Shown here: in pieces, positions 35,761 through 45,093 of the stretch
Numbering within the stretch: position 1 is the stretch's first letter
How the letters are laid out: each line of letters starts with the position of its first letter
Origin: JANQQN01 sp964519665
GTDB lineage: Bacteria; Myxococcota; Kuafuiibacteriia; Kuafuiibacteriales; Kuafuiibacteriaceae
Assembly: GCA_964519665.1 (NCBI GenBank)
Contig: CAZFIV010000003.1
Location: 62,001-126,000, forward strand
Reading direction: 5' to 3'
DNA length: 64,000 bases
Made by a program: the position numbers and the translations under genes
The notes under the pieces: generated by a model
What the model was told of the DNA's origin: nothing
Database searches by the model: none
What the model saw: the letters and a program-made list of their open reading frames with translations, nothing else

Positions 35761-37764
35761 ATGCGTTCGGTGTCCAGGATCGCAGCCGTACACCTATACG
35801 CGCTTCCGCTGGAGTGCGTCTTCGATGAGGAGTGTATCTCGCAAAGGCCGTGCGCGGTGCGCACCGAGGTCAATGGTCGTTTCTTTCTCATCGGACTGTC
35901 GGATGTGGCTCGCCAACTCGGTCTGCGACCGAACATGACGCAGAGCGAGGGCCGGGCCCGCCTTGCCGACCTGCTGGTTAAGTCCAGGCAAACGACGAGG
36001 GAGGTCGAGCGGTTGCACGCCGCCGCGGAGCTGTTGATGGCCTTCGGTCCCCATGTCGAAGTGGGTCCCCCTAATTTGCTGTGGGTCGAGATCGGCCGGG
36101 GGCGGCGCGAGTTGGCTCACCGGCTGGGTGATACCTCCGAAGAGGCGATCGCGCGGGCGATCCTGAACACCTTCGAGAAAGTCGGCCACCGGGTGACCCT
36201 CGCCATCGCGGCGGACCCGAGCACCGCCCGCACCTGGGCTCAGCATCTCGTGCAGCGCCGATGGGCCGAAGCGTCGCCCCAAGCGGTACCGCTTCGGCGC
36301 CGGCAGCGGGCTCGGGGGCCGGTCAGCCCGCGCGCTCGTCGTACCGAGTCCCGCCGTTCCGGGCGGTGGACGCCTACGATCGTAGTGCCGTCCCATCAGA
36401 CCGATACGATGCTTGGCGGGTTGCCGCTCGATGCGCTCCTGTGGACCGACAAGCACGACGATCCCGACGGAAGCCTGCGCTCGCGGCTGCAGGAGGTCGC
36501 GGCGTCCCTCAGGCTTTTGGGAGTGACGGACGTCGCTCGATTGGCATCTCTGCCGGCCGCGCAGATCGCGAGCCGTTTCGGCGACGCGGGGGCGCTGCTA
36601 GCCCGGCGAGCGGTCGGAGCCGATACCCGTCCACTGAGACCGTTCGTGCCGCCGGAACGCCTGGCTGAGGCCTTCGAGTTCGAGGCGGTGACCGACGACC
36701 TCGAGCCGGTCTTGTTCGTCTTGAGGCGGCTGTTTGTTCGCCTCGAGGCGAGGCTCGAGGCGAGGGGGCTGGCGACCACCGAGATGCAGCTCCACTTCCT
36801 CATCGAACCGGATCCGGCGAGTCAACCGCAGACCCAAGTACTGGGGAGCTCCCGGCGGACGGTGACCTTGCCGATCGCGCTCGCGCGTCCTACCCGAAGC
36901 ACGAAAACGCTCCTGGCCGTCGCAAGAGAAAAGCTCGGAGGCCAACTTCCCGGGGCGGTGTGGTCGGTGGAGGTCGAGGCGCAGGCGCCGACGGTGGACC
37001 GCGGCGCGCAGCTCGATCTCTTCAACGCGCATGCTCGTCGCGTCGAAGACGTCGGGCAATTGATCAGTCGGCTGCAAACAGCTCTGGGGTCGCAAGCGCT
37101 CTTTTCGCCTCGGCTCGAAGATACGCATCGCCCGGAGGCGGCGTGGTCTCCGGTGCCGTTCGATATCGAGCGAGCGCTCGCCGAGCCGACGACGGTCAAG
37201 TCGGTTGCTGCACCTGCGAAGAGCGTCGAGCCGCCGGCGTTCAGCGATGCTCAACGTTTTTTGTACGCGCTTCCGACGGTCAACGATCATCTGTCCGTCA
37301 CTGGGTTCGACGCCCACTCCGACCCTTGTCTGGGTGCCCACGGGGGCAAAGATGCGATCGAGGTTCTCGTGAAGACCGAGCGGCCGTGGCCGAAACCGGT
37401 GGCACGGCATCAAGACGACGAGCCGCTGCCTCCATTGCCTCCTCGGCCTCTGGCTCTGTTCGAGCCTCCGGAGCCGGTATTTGTTCTTTCGTCGAACGCG
37501 TCTCCATCGGGCGAGGCGAAGCTTTTCGGCGAACGGGACCAGAGCCTCGCGGGGCTGAGCGGGCTAGACGAAGGCGTGCTCGTGTGGCGGGGCCGCCGAC
37601 ATCATCTCGTGACCGTGACCGGCAGTGAGCATCTCGATGCCGAATGGTGGATGACCAGGCCCGTCGACCGGGCCTATTTCGTCGCTGAAGGAGCCGATGG
37701 GCGACGGTTTTGGCTCTTCTTGGATCCGCGGGGCGAGGCGTACATTCACGGTGTGTTCGACTGA
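35761..37764 (+). CDS. imuB: ImuB, Y-family polymerase-like mutagenesis protein
   Basis: This 667-aa protein has the Y-family fold but lacks the catalytic acidic residues at the N-terminus (AAVHLYALPLECVF where active enzymes have the first Asp), as expected of ImuB. Family features include an HhH-like segment (LRLLGVTDVARLASLPAAQI) and the C-terminus EWWMTRPVDRAYFVAEGADG followed by FWLFLDPRGEAYIHGVFD. ImuB bridges DnaE2 and the beta clamp in SOS mutagenesis. I favour ATG 35761 because GTG 35746 and ATG 35752 fall inside the candidate operator. There is no imuA beside it, and dnaE2 is 14 kb away. Confidence 0.9.
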   Translation: MRSVSRIAAVHLYALPLECVFDEECISQRPCAVRTEVNGRFFLIGLSDVARQLGLRPNMTQSEGRARLADLLVKSRQTTREVERLHAAAELLMAFGPHVEVGPPNLLWVEIGRGRRELAHRLGDTSEEAIARAILNTFEKVGHRVTLAIAADPSTARTWAQHLVQRRWAEASPQAVPLRRRQRARGPVSPRARRTESRRSGRWTPTIVVPSHQTDTMLGGLPLDALLWTDKHDDPDGSLRSRLQEVAASLRLLGVTDVARLASLPAAQIASRFGDAGALLARRAVGADTRPLRPFVPPERLAEAFEFEAVTDDLEPVLFVLRRLFVRLEARLEARGLATTEMQLHFLIEPDPASQPQTQVLGSSRRTVTLPIALARPTRSTKTLLAVAREKLGGQLPGAVWSVEVEAQAPTVDRGAQLDLFNAHARRVEDVGQLISRLQTALGSQALFSPRLEDTHRPEAAWSPVPFDIERALAEPTTVKSVAAPAKSVEPPAFSDAQRFLYALPTVNDHLSVTGFDAHSDPCLGAHGGKDAIEVLVKTERPWPKPVARHQDDEPLPPLPPRPLALFEPPEPVFVLSSNASPSGEAKLFGERDQSLAGLSGLDEGVLVWRGRRHHLVTVTGSEHLDAEWWMTRPVDRAYFVAEGADGRRFWLFLDPRGEAYIHGVFD

Positions 37765-37862
37765 GGTGGGGTCGAGCCGGGTCATACAGCTCGACCTAGG
37801 TGTTTTAACTTGTGGTGGTGACCCTAGCCGAAAAACAACCCCGGCCGTGCTTAAATGCCGCG

Positions 37863-39167
37863 GTGCCAACGTCGTTGGTCCCTCATCGCTCCTTGCTCAC
37901 CATTTGTTTGGTCTTGGCCTGTTCGCCGGCCGAGACGGGGTCGGTCGCCAGTGCGCCGATCTCGGTGTCTCTGACCTCGGTTCCGGGGGCGGACGACCGC
38001 GTGTACTACGTCATCAGCGGCAACCGGTTCAACGACCGTCACCTGGCGGTCGGCGATTTGGTATGGCGAGTGGGTTCCGCCGCGGATCAAGCCGAGCGGT
38101 CCGCGCCGCCCACCAGGCCGATCGTCGATGAAGAGGGGTGGCTGCAGCCGGACTTCGAACAGCCTGCTCCGTTCGTTATGGCGCGGCCCGTCTTCATCAT
38201 GGCCGACCTGGCCTGGTTCGAGGCCGAGCCCGCCCCCGACGCGCTCGAGGTCACCGTCGCGGCGCGGCTCTGGTCGAGTACTCATCCGGGTCGGGAGCCC
38301 GACGACCTGGGTATGACCAAGCAACGGGTGTTTGCCGACCGCTCCGGTCGTTATTCAGGATTCGAGGCTACTCTGCGACCGTTACCGGCGCGGGTCGACG
38401 TCTTCTATCTCGAGCTCACATGGTCGATCGCGGCGTGTACGACCGACTCAGACTGTCGCTCGCTGCCTCCGGCGACCACCTTGCACACCATCGTGTCGCT
38501 CTGGAAAGCCCCTCGACCCGGGGTGCCGCTGTACAAGCGGACACTTGTCTGGTCCTCGCGGTGGGCGGCCGGAGAATGGTCAACCGCACCCTCCGATCGG
38601 CGGTCGGTCGAGGCAGAGATCAGCCGGCGACTGCTGACGGGCTTCGGCACGCTCAACGACACCGACGACCGGACCTACGGAGGCTTTGACCGACCGACGT
38701 ACGATGGCGTGGTCGACGGCGTCGACGTCTTTTTGGACCACAAGCAGTGTGCTTGCGGAGAGTTCAAACACGCCCTGATGGCGATGATCGAATACCAGGG
38801 GATCGACGCCCAATGGGGCGTGCTGCAGTTCGACGACCGCGGTCCCGGACGCCTTTCATATTACCGCACGAAGACCATCTCGGCGCTCGGTCGTGAGATC
38901 AAGCACTGGTATCATTGGAACCATGCCTTCGTACTGGTGAATGACCGTGTCTACGACCCGACCTATGGCCTCGAGGCGGAATCGATCGCCGCCTTTGAAG
39001 ACCTCTTGTTCGCGCACTACTGCCAAGGAGAGGAGGGCGACTGCAGTGACGGTTCAAGCTACTGCTACGACCCCCCCGACGACCTGGGGCGGGATTGCGT
39101 GGTGAATCCGCCGGGCTTAGCTGCGGACTTCCCCTTCAGATTTTATCGCGGAGACAGTTACCGATGA
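37863..39167 (+). CDS. Transglutaminase-like lipoprotein
   Basis: This 434-aa protein starts at GTG 37863 with a lipoprotein signal (SLLTICLVLACSPAETG). The C-terminal third shows an ordered Cys-His-Asp set of a transglutaminase-like or papain-like fold: QCACGEFKHALMAMIEYQGI (C296 or C298), HWNHAFVLVNDR (H354) and RVYDPTYGLEAE (D365). The central region is beta-rich and includes extra Cys pairs (CTTDSDC). Activity could be peptidase or crosslinking at the cell surface. Its stop overlaps the msrA start (ATGA). The catalytic triad is my reading of spacing and local motifs. Confidence 0.6.
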   Translation: MPTSLVPHRSLLTICLVLACSPAETGSVASAPISVSLTSVPGADDRVYYVISGNRFNDRHLAVGDLVWRVGSAADQAERSAPPTRPIVDEEGWLQPDFEQPAPFVMARPVFIMADLAWFEAEPAPDALEVTVAARLWSSTHPGREPDDLGMTKQRVFADRSGRYSGFEATLRPLPARVDVFYLELTWSIAACTTDSDCRSLPPATTLHTIVSLWKAPRPGVPLYKRTLVWSSRWAAGEWSTAPSDRRSVEAEISRRLLTGFGTLNDTDDRTYGGFDRPTYDGVVDGVDVFLDHKQCACGEFKHALMAMIEYQGIDAQWGVLQFDDRGPGRLSYYRTKTISALGREIKHWYHWNHAFVLVNDRVYDPTYGLEAESIAAFEDLLFAHYCQGEEGDCSDGSSYCYDPPDDLGRDCVVNPPGLAADFPFRFYRGDSYR

Positions 39168-39862
39168 GTCGAGTGTTAATGATGAGCCTTGTTCTGGCCG
39201 CCGCAGCGGTGGCCTGCCAGTCGGCACGCCTTGGGCCGGATTCCGGCGGTGCGTCGTCGCAGCCCGGCGACCAGGCCACGTCAGGCCGAGCAGATAGCAA
39301 GACCGGCACCCGCCTGGCCGCCCCCCCACCGCCCGGATTGGCGGTCGCGACCTTCGCAGGGGGCTGCTTTTGGTGCATGGAGCCTCCCTTCGATAAGGTC
39401 CAAGGCGTCAAGTCGACGACTTCGGGCTACGCGGGAGGCGCCGAGCGGCATCCCACCTACAAGCAGGTGGCGTACGGACGTACGGGCCACACCGAGACGG
39501 TGCGGGTCGTGTACGACCCCAAGGTGGTGACGTACGCCGAACTGCTCGATGTTTACTGGCGCAACGTCGACCCGACGGATCCGGACGGACAATTCGTCGA
39601 TCGCGGTCGCCAGTATCGCCCCGTCGTTTTCGTGCACGACGAAGAGCAGCGGACGGTGGCCGAGGCTTCAAAGAAAGCGCTGGCCGCGAGCGGGCGATTC
39701 AAAGCCGACATCGCTGTCACTATCGAGACGGCAGGGGATTTTTGGGAGGCCGAGGACTACCATCAGGATTTCTACAAGAAGAGCCCCGGACGTTATTATT
39801 CCTACCGTCGAGGTTCGGGCCGCGACCAATTCATCGCCCGCGTTTGGAAGCGCGCCGAGTAG
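39164..39862 (+). CDS. msrA: Lipoprotein peptide-methionine (S)-S-oxide reductase
   Basis: This 232-aa MsrA reduces methionine S-sulfoxide in proteins. The active site is ATFAGGCFWCMEPPFDKVQG, followed by GYAGGAERHPTYKQVAYGRT and GRQYRPVVFVHDEEQ. Unlike the usual cytosolic enzyme it has a lipoprotein signal (MMSLVLAAAAVACQS, lipobox AVAC) and an Ala/Pro/Gly linker, so it should repair exported proteins. ATG 39164 overlaps the stop of the transglutaminase-like gene by 4 bp, implying coupled translation. Confidence 0.92.
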   Translation: MSRVLMMSLVLAAAAVACQSARLGPDSGGASSQPGDQATSGRADSKTGTRLAAPPPPGLAVATFAGGCFWCMEPPFDKVQGVKSTTSGYAGGAERHPTYKQVAYGRTGHTETVRVVYDPKVVTYAELLDVYWRNVDPTDPDGQFVDRGRQYRPVVFVHDEEQRTVAEASKKALAASGRFKADIAVTIETAGDFWEAEDYHQDFYKKSPGRYYSYRRGSGRDQFIARVWKRAE

Positions 39863-39993
39863 CTCGGCGATCGATGAGTGTATCACGCCCGCCGGAGGGC
39901 CTCGAACGACATCGCTATCGGTCTTGCTTCGATCCGGCGGGCTGCGCATGCTCCGGTCACGGGACGCATGACGTCCCGCAGGAAGAGAGCTAG

Positions 39994-42501
39994 ATGACCG
40001 CTGCATCGCATTCCGACACTCCGGGGCCCGCCGCGCCCATCGAGAGCAAGCACGACGCTCTGCCGAAGCTGCCGATGAACGCCGACGGCGTCGGCGCCGA
40101 CATGCTGCATTACCTCCTCAATTACCTGGGTCGCGACCAGTACGCCGGGTTCGACTTCTATCGGTATCAAGCGCTGGTGTTCGCCATCCGCGACCGAATC
40201 ACGGAACGGTGGCGCGCCACCCGCCGTAAGCACAAGAAGGCGGACACCCGTCGTGCGTATTACCTGTCGATGGAATATCTGATGGGGCGTGCGGCGCACA
40301 ACGCGGTCGCGAACCTGGGCCTCGAAGACGACGTTCAAGAGGCGCTCAGCAAGTTCAACCTCGAGTGGGAAGAGATCCAGCAGCAGGAGAGGGACGCTGG
40401 GCTGGGCAACGGCGGCCTCGGCCGCTTGGCCGCTTGTTTCCTCGATTCGTGTGCCACGCTGGCGCTGCCGGTCATGGGCTACGGGATTCGATACGAGTAC
40501 GGCATCTTCCGCCAGGAGATCACCAAGGGCTACCAAGTCGAGGCGCCCGACCACTGGTTGGCCTTCGGCAACCCGTGGGAAGTGCCGCGTCCCGAGTTTA
40601 CCCGTCGCATCAAGTTCGGTGGTCGTACGGCCTTCTTCACGAACGGCAATGGTGAGCAGTCCGTCCGCTGGATCGAGACGCACGACGTGCTCGCGATTCC
40701 GCACGACCTGCCGATCCCCGGATACGGCAACGGGGTCGTCAATACCCTCCGGCTCTGGAAATCCGCGCCCACCGAGAAATTCGACCTGGCTGAGTTCAAC
40801 GAAGGTGATTACGCGGAGGCCGTCGCGGCCAAGAACGACGCCGAGAACATTTCCCTGGTCCTCTATCCGAACGACAAATCCGAGAACGGAAAGGAGCTTC
40901 GGCTTCGCCAGCAGTACTTCCTAGCCTCGGCGTCCTTGCAGGACGTGCTTCGACGGTGGGATTCCGCGAACGACGGAGATTTCAGCCGGTTCGCCGCCCG
41001 CAACGTCTTTCAGCTCAACGACACCCATCCCACCATCGCCGTGCCCGAAATGATGCGCCTGCTGATGGACGACCACGGCTTCGGGTGGGACGAAGCCTGG
41101 TCGATCGTCACGAGGACGATGGCGTACACGAACCACACCCTGCTGCCGGAAGCGCTCGAGAAGTGGCCCACCTCGCTGATGAGCAACCTGCTGCCGAGGA
41201 TTCTCGAGATTGTCTACGAGATCAACGCGCGGTTCATGCGCGTGGTCGCCAACAAATGGCCTGGCGACCACGAGCGGCAAGCTCGGCTATCGATCATCGA
41301 AGAGGGGCACGACTCGCAGGTGCGGATGGCGCACCTTGCGATCGTCGGCAGCTACAGCGTCAACGGAGTGGCCGAGCTCCACACGCGTCTTCTGAAGGCC
41401 GGCCTGTTCCGCGACTTCTATGAGCTATGGCCGGAGAAATTTAACAACAAGACCAACGGCGTGACCCAACGTCGATGGTTGCGACACTGCAATCCGAAGC
41501 TCTCGACCCTTCTCAACGAGGCCATCGGCACCGGGTGGGTCACTGATTTGCCGCAGCTCACCAAGCTCAAGCCGTTCGCCGACGACGCGGGCTTCCGAGA
41601 CAAGTGGATGGCCGTCAAGCGGTTCAACAAGGAGCGTCTCGCTCAACTGGTCGCTCGAGAGTGCAACGTTCAGCTGTCGCTCGACGCGATCTTCGATGTC
41701 CAAGTCAAGCGAATCCACGAGTATAAGCGACAGCTGCTCGTCATCTTGCACGTCATACACCTTTACGACCGCATCAAGCGGGGCGACACCGACAACTGGG
41801 TCGACCGCGCCGTCGTGATCGGGGGCAAAGCTGCGCCCGGGTACGCGATGGCCAAACGGATCATCAAGCTGTCCAACGCGGTCGGCGAAGTCGTCAACAC
41901 CGATCCCGAGGTCGGCGACCGTCTGAAGCTGGTCTTTCTGCCCGACTACAACGTGTCGAAGATGGAGATCATCTGCCCCGGTACCGACCTGTCGGAACAA
42001 GTGTCGACGGCGGGCAAGGAAGCTTCGGGCACCGGCAATATGAAGTTCATGATGAATGGCGCAGTTACGATCGGAACGCTCGACGGCGCGAACATCGAGA
42101 TTCGGGAAGAGGTCGGAGAGGAGAACTTCTTCTTGTTCGGCCTGACCGCCGACGAGGTTGCGGAGCGGCGCGGTCAGCACCGTCCATGGGATGTGATCAA
42201 CGGTGACGATGATCTCCGTCGCGTCCTGAATCTTCTCCGCGGAGGCCATTTCAACCCGCTCGAGCCGGGGATCTTCGACGATGTCCTCGCCTCGATTACT
42301 GACTGGGGTGACTACTGGATGGTGACCCCTGACTTCCGTGATTACGTCGACACTCAGCTGAAGGCCGGCGAAGCCTTTACCCAACGTGACCACTGGGGCC
42401 GCATGTCGGTGCTGAATGCGGCTTGCTCGGGCAAATTCTCGACCGACCGGACGATGCGGCAGTACAACGAAGACATCTGGCATCTCGACCCCGTTCGGTA
42501 G
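39994..42501 (+). CDS. glgP: Glycogen phosphorylase
   Basis: This 835-aa enzyme releases glucose-1-phosphate from glycogen or maltodextrin. It has the opening LLNYLGRDQYAGFDFYRYQA, AYYLSMEYLMGRAAHNAVAN, GNGGLGRLAACFLDSCATL and the PLP-lysine segment KEASGTGNMKFMMNGAVTIG followed by TLDGANIEI. Length fits the family. ATG 39994 follows an upstream GGAAGAGAG sequence. It is flanked by msrA and a pirin gene with no other glycogen genes in the window. Confidence 0.97.
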   Translation: MTAASHSDTPGPAAPIESKHDALPKLPMNADGVGADMLHYLLNYLGRDQYAGFDFYRYQALVFAIRDRITERWRATRRKHKKADTRRAYYLSMEYLMGRAAHNAVANLGLEDDVQEALSKFNLEWEEIQQQERDAGLGNGGLGRLAACFLDSCATLALPVMGYGIRYEYGIFRQEITKGYQVEAPDHWLAFGNPWEVPRPEFTRRIKFGGRTAFFTNGNGEQSVRWIETHDVLAIPHDLPIPGYGNGVVNTLRLWKSAPTEKFDLAEFNEGDYAEAVAAKNDAENISLVLYPNDKSENGKELRLRQQYFLASASLQDVLRRWDSANDGDFSRFAARNVFQLNDTHPTIAVPEMMRLLMDDHGFGWDEAWSIVTRTMAYTNHTLLPEALEKWPTSLMSNLLPRILEIVYEINARFMRVVANKWPGDHERQARLSIIEEGHDSQVRMAHLAIVGSYSVNGVAELHTRLLKAGLFRDFYELWPEKFNNKTNGVTQRRWLRHCNPKLSTLLNEAIGTGWVTDLPQLTKLKPFADDAGFRDKWMAVKRFNKERLAQLVARECNVQLSLDAIFDVQVKRIHEYKRQLLVILHVIHLYDRIKRGDTDNWVDRAVVIGGKAAPGYAMAKRIIKLSNAVGEVVNTDPEVGDRLKLVFLPDYNVSKMEIICPGTDLSEQVSTAGKEASGTGNMKFMMNGAVTIGTLDGANIEIREEVGEENFFLFGLTADEVAERRGQHRPWDVINGDDDLRRVLNLLRGGHFNPLEPGIFDDVLASITDWGDYWMVTPDFRDYVDTQLKAGEAFTQRDHWGRMSVLNAACSGKFSTDRTMRQYNEDIWHLDPVR

Positions 42502-42516
42502 GCGTCCGCCATCCAA

Positions 42517-42536
42517 ACCTGGCTCCCCATCCAGGT
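42517..42536. terminator. Small inverted repeat after glgP
   Basis: ACCTGG (42517-42522) and CCAGGT (42531-42536) pair over an 8-nt loop 15 bp after the glgP stop. It may be a weak terminator; no T-tract follows. Confidence 0.2.
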
Positions 42537-42619
42537 GACCGCCAACCGGGACCGCCTATCGAAATGATGGAATGGCTCTCGAAGAGGGAGCCGCCCCCCG
42601 ATAACCGCCGGGCCAAACG

Positions 42620-42636
42620 TTGGCACGGCGCTCGCT
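42620..42636 (+). promoter_or_regulatory. Candidate sigma-54 promoter upstream of pirin gene
   Basis: TTGGCACGGCGCTCGCT matches the -24/-12 consensus YTGGCACGRNNNTTGCW with one mismatch and the required GG-N10-GC spacing. The predicted start is near 42647, about 100 bp before the pirin-like ATG. Binding sites for an enhancer protein were not identified. Confidence 0.45.
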
Positions 42637-42749
42637 CTACCCCTTGCCGAGACGAGTTTCGCGCCTATAACGGGCGGCAGCGAATGTGGATCGCAACGCA
42701 ACTTGCGGTCGTTCGCAGGAGCGAGACCGTCCAATCAAGGAGGTTTTAG

Positions 42750-43448
42750 ATGTTGAAGGTTCGTCGGGCCAATGAGCGCGGTTATGCAGATCACGGCTGG
42801 CTCCAAAGTCGGCACACTTTTTCTTTCGCGAACTACTTCGACCCTTCCCATATGGGTTTTCGCACTCTTCGGGTGATCAATGAAGACGAGGTCCGAGGTG
42901 GAGCCGGCTTCGGGGCGCACCCGCACTGCGACATGGAGATCATCTCCGTCGTTCTCGACGGCGGGCTTGAACACCGGGACTCGATGGGCAACGGATCCGT
43001 CATTCGCCCGGGCGAGGTCCAGCGGATGTCGGCGGGAACGGGCGTCGTGCACAGCGAGTACAACGCGTCTGAAACCGATCCCGTTCACTTTCTGCAGATC
43101 TGGATCTTGCCGAGGGAGCGGGGGGTCGAGCCAGGCTACGAGCAGCGGATGTTCGACGTCGAAGAGAAGCAGGGTCGCTTGCGCTTGCTGGTGTCGCCGG
43201 ACGGCTCCGATGACTCGCTGCGGATCAACCAAGATGCGCGCCTGTACGGGACGCTGTTGGCGCCGGCACAGGTGGTCGAGCACCGGCTGAATGCGGGCCG
43301 GCACGCGTGGGTCCAGGTGGCTCGCGGCGCGGTCACCGTGAACGGAAGTCGGCTTGGGCAGGGCGACGGTGCAGCGGTCAGCGAAGTCGACAAGCTGACT
43401 CTGATCGGCGAAGAGAGCGCGGAAGTCCTCGTATTCGACCTCACCTAG
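42750..43448 (+). CDS. Pirin family protein (YhaK-like bicupin)
   Basis: This 232-aa bicupin resembles YhaK and related pirins. The metal-binding cupin has GFGAHPHCDMEIISVVLDGG, LEHRDSMGNGSVIRPGEVQR and GTGVVHSEYN, which provide the His, His, His and Glu ligands. Some pirins act as quercetin dioxygenases, others are redox sensors. A strong ribosome-binding site (AAGGAGG) lies upstream of ATG 42750. A candidate sigma-54 promoter precedes it. Confidence 0.92.
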   Translation: MLKVRRANERGYADHGWLQSRHTFSFANYFDPSHMGFRTLRVINEDEVRGGAGFGAHPHCDMEIISVVLDGGLEHRDSMGNGSVIRPGEVQRMSAGTGVVHSEYNASETDPVHFLQIWILPRERGVEPGYEQRMFDVEEKQGRLRLLVSPDGSDDSLRINQDARLYGTLLAPAQVVEHRLNAGRHAWVQVARGAVTVNGSRLGQGDGAAVSEVDKLTLIGEESAEVLVFDLT

Positions 43449-43786
43449 CTGAGATGGGCCACCCTCGATGTGCCGTCTGAAGAGCGGGCCTCGACTCGCC
43501 GGCGGCCCATGTGGAAGTTCGGCCCGTCGTTGGCGTCGCGGGCCGAACTTGGCCTGAGTGAGGCTAGTCACCCATCCAACTTGTAGATTGTCGGCTTCGA
43601 GGCTCGTCGTGGGCCAGGCCCGCGTCCCAGGTCGCAACACGATTTGCGTATTGCGAGGACCGGGTTCGGGAAGTTGCGCGCAACGCGTTGCTTTCGGCCG
43701 ATGACGTCTGCTGTGGCCGGTGCTTTCGCGGCTGGCATGACATCTGCTGTTTGGTGGCGCGCCGCCTTGCGGCGAAGGAGACGCCC
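43449..43786. other. Intergenic region with strong inverted repeat
   Basis: This 338-bp gap between the pirin-like gene and the outer-membrane protein gene has no convincing reading frame. It contains one perfect 12-bp inverted repeat (listed separately). A good ribosome-binding site (GAAGGAG) for the next gene lies at its 3' end. Confidence 0.5.
43515..43550. terminator. Perfect 12-bp inverted repeat, probable terminator
   Basis: AAGTTCGGCCCG (43515-43526) pairs perfectly with CGGGCCGAACTT (43539-43550) across a 12-nt loop. It starts 66 bp after the pirin-like gene. The stem is strong, but there is no T-run, so it may act with Rho or stabilise the mRNA 3' end. Confidence 0.45.
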
Positions 43787-44425
43787 ATGAACACTTCTCT
43801 CTCACTTTGTGGGACCGGTGCGCTGCTGTTGGCCCTGCTCGTGTCACCTCGGGTGCAAGCCGCAGGCTCGGCATCGGATGACCAACGAGCGGAAGTGGCC
43901 GGCGCCCACGCGCCGACCCTGATGGCGAAAGTCGAGCCGTCCCCCGATAGGAAGCCGTGGCTGGGGCTCGTCCTGGACGCGGGGGTTCCCGATGGCGCTC
44001 AGGTCGGCCTCGTCGTGCGGCCGTGGTCGTGGCTTCGGATCCACGCCGGAGGGGGATACAACCTCGCGTCGGGCGGGATCCGCGGCGGCGCAACTTACGT
44101 TCCCTTCGACTACTGGGTGGTTCCGACCTTGACTCTCGAGGGCGGATACTTCTTCGCCGGCAATCCACAAGGCGCGGTGGAAGCGATCGCCGGCGTGGAC
44201 GTCGAATACGTGCCCGAACGAATCGCGTACGGGTACGCCAACGCTCATCTCGGCCTCGAGTTCGGAGGGGACTGGTTCACCTTCTTTCTGCGGGGCGGTT
44301 ACAGCTACATCGACGCGACGGTTCGACCCCCCGACACCGAGGAAGATCTTCGGTTCGAGGAAGATGCTCGTCTCGTGGCGTGGGCGCCCAGCGCGAAGCT
44401 CGGGTTCATCGTCTACATGTACTGA
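43787..44425 (+). CDS. Predicted outer-membrane beta-barrel protein
   Basis: This 212-aa protein has a signal peptide (LLLALLVSPRVQA) and alternating hydrophobic strands in the mature part (WLRIHAGGGYNLASGGIRGG, WVVPTLTLEGGYFFAGNPQG, WFTFFLRGGYSYIDATVRPP), ending in KLGFIVYMY with a terminal aromatic, typical of outer-membrane barrels. Eight strands seem likely. The ATG has a good ribosome-binding site. It is followed after 26 bp by a lipoprotein gene, so they may be co-transcribed. No specific family recognised. Confidence 0.65.
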   Translation: MNTSLSLCGTGALLLALLVSPRVQAAGSASDDQRAEVAGAHAPTLMAKVEPSPDRKPWLGLVLDAGVPDGAQVGLVVRPWSWLRIHAGGGYNLASGGIRGGATYVPFDYWVVPTLTLEGGYFFAGNPQGAVEAIAGVDVEYVPERIAYGYANAHLGLEFGGDWFTFFLRGGYSYIDATVRPPDTEEDLRFEEDARLVAWAPSAKLGFIVYMY

Positions 44426-44451
44426 TGGGCTGTCCCAAGGAGAACAAGGTT

Positions 44452-45093
44452 ATGCGTAAGACTCGACTCTGGTTGACGGTCCTCGGCGGAATCTCGGCGG
44501 TCAATGCCGGCTGCATCATGCTCGAAACCGAAATCCCCGACGTGTGTTTTCAGGAGCAGGATCTCGTGATCGAAGTTCCTATCGATGAACTGATTCCCGA
44601 TCAGCCGGTTCCGAGCGAAGTCGCGCGGGCGGCTGCGGGCAGCCTAGGCCAGGCCTTGACGGCCGCTCAGCTCACGTCGGTGCCGACGCTGGCCATTCAA
44701 GAGACATTCGCATCGGATGGGCTCGATGCGGTGCCCGATGCGCTCGATGACATGGGGGCCGAAGCCGAGCTGTACCTGCGGCGAGTTCGCGTCGGCGGCG
44801 ATCCCACCACGTTCTTGGGCGTCGAGCGGGTTGCGGTGTCGTTGGTTCCCGACACCGGTGAAGCGGATTTTTCGGCGGTCGAGTTGGCCGTCTGTGACAC
44901 CGCGGACGGCTGTGACGTTACGGCGGGGGCGATCGATATGGTCGTCCAAAGTGAAGAGGACCTCCTCCCGCTCCTACGGGAGGAGTCGGCCCAGCTCATG
45001 GTCGAGCTCGTCGTCCGGCCGACTACGAGCAGCTATCGGCTCGACCTCGACGTATGTATGGGGGCCAAAGCGAGCTTCGTCTTGTCGCCTTGA
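44452..45093 (+). CDS. Hypothetical lipoprotein
   Basis: This 213-aa protein begins MRKTRLWLTVLGGISAVNAGC, a lipoprotein signal (lipobox NAGC). The mature chain contains alternating helical and beta segments (QALTAAQLTSVPTLAIQETF, SAQLMVELVVRP) and five further Cys, suggesting periplasmic disulfides. No recognised domain. An AAGGAGAA sequence precedes ATG 44452. It follows the barrel gene and precedes a HEAT-like gene on the same strand. Confidence 0.6.
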   Translation: MRKTRLWLTVLGGISAVNAGCIMLETEIPDVCFQEQDLVIEVPIDELIPDQPVPSEVARAAAGSLGQALTAAQLTSVPTLAIQETFASDGLDAVPDALDDMGAEAELYLRRVRVGGDPTTFLGVERVAVSLVPDTGEADFSAVELAVCDTADGCDVTAGAIDMVVQSEEDLLPLLREESAQLMVELVVRPTTSSYRLDLDVCMGAKASFVLSP

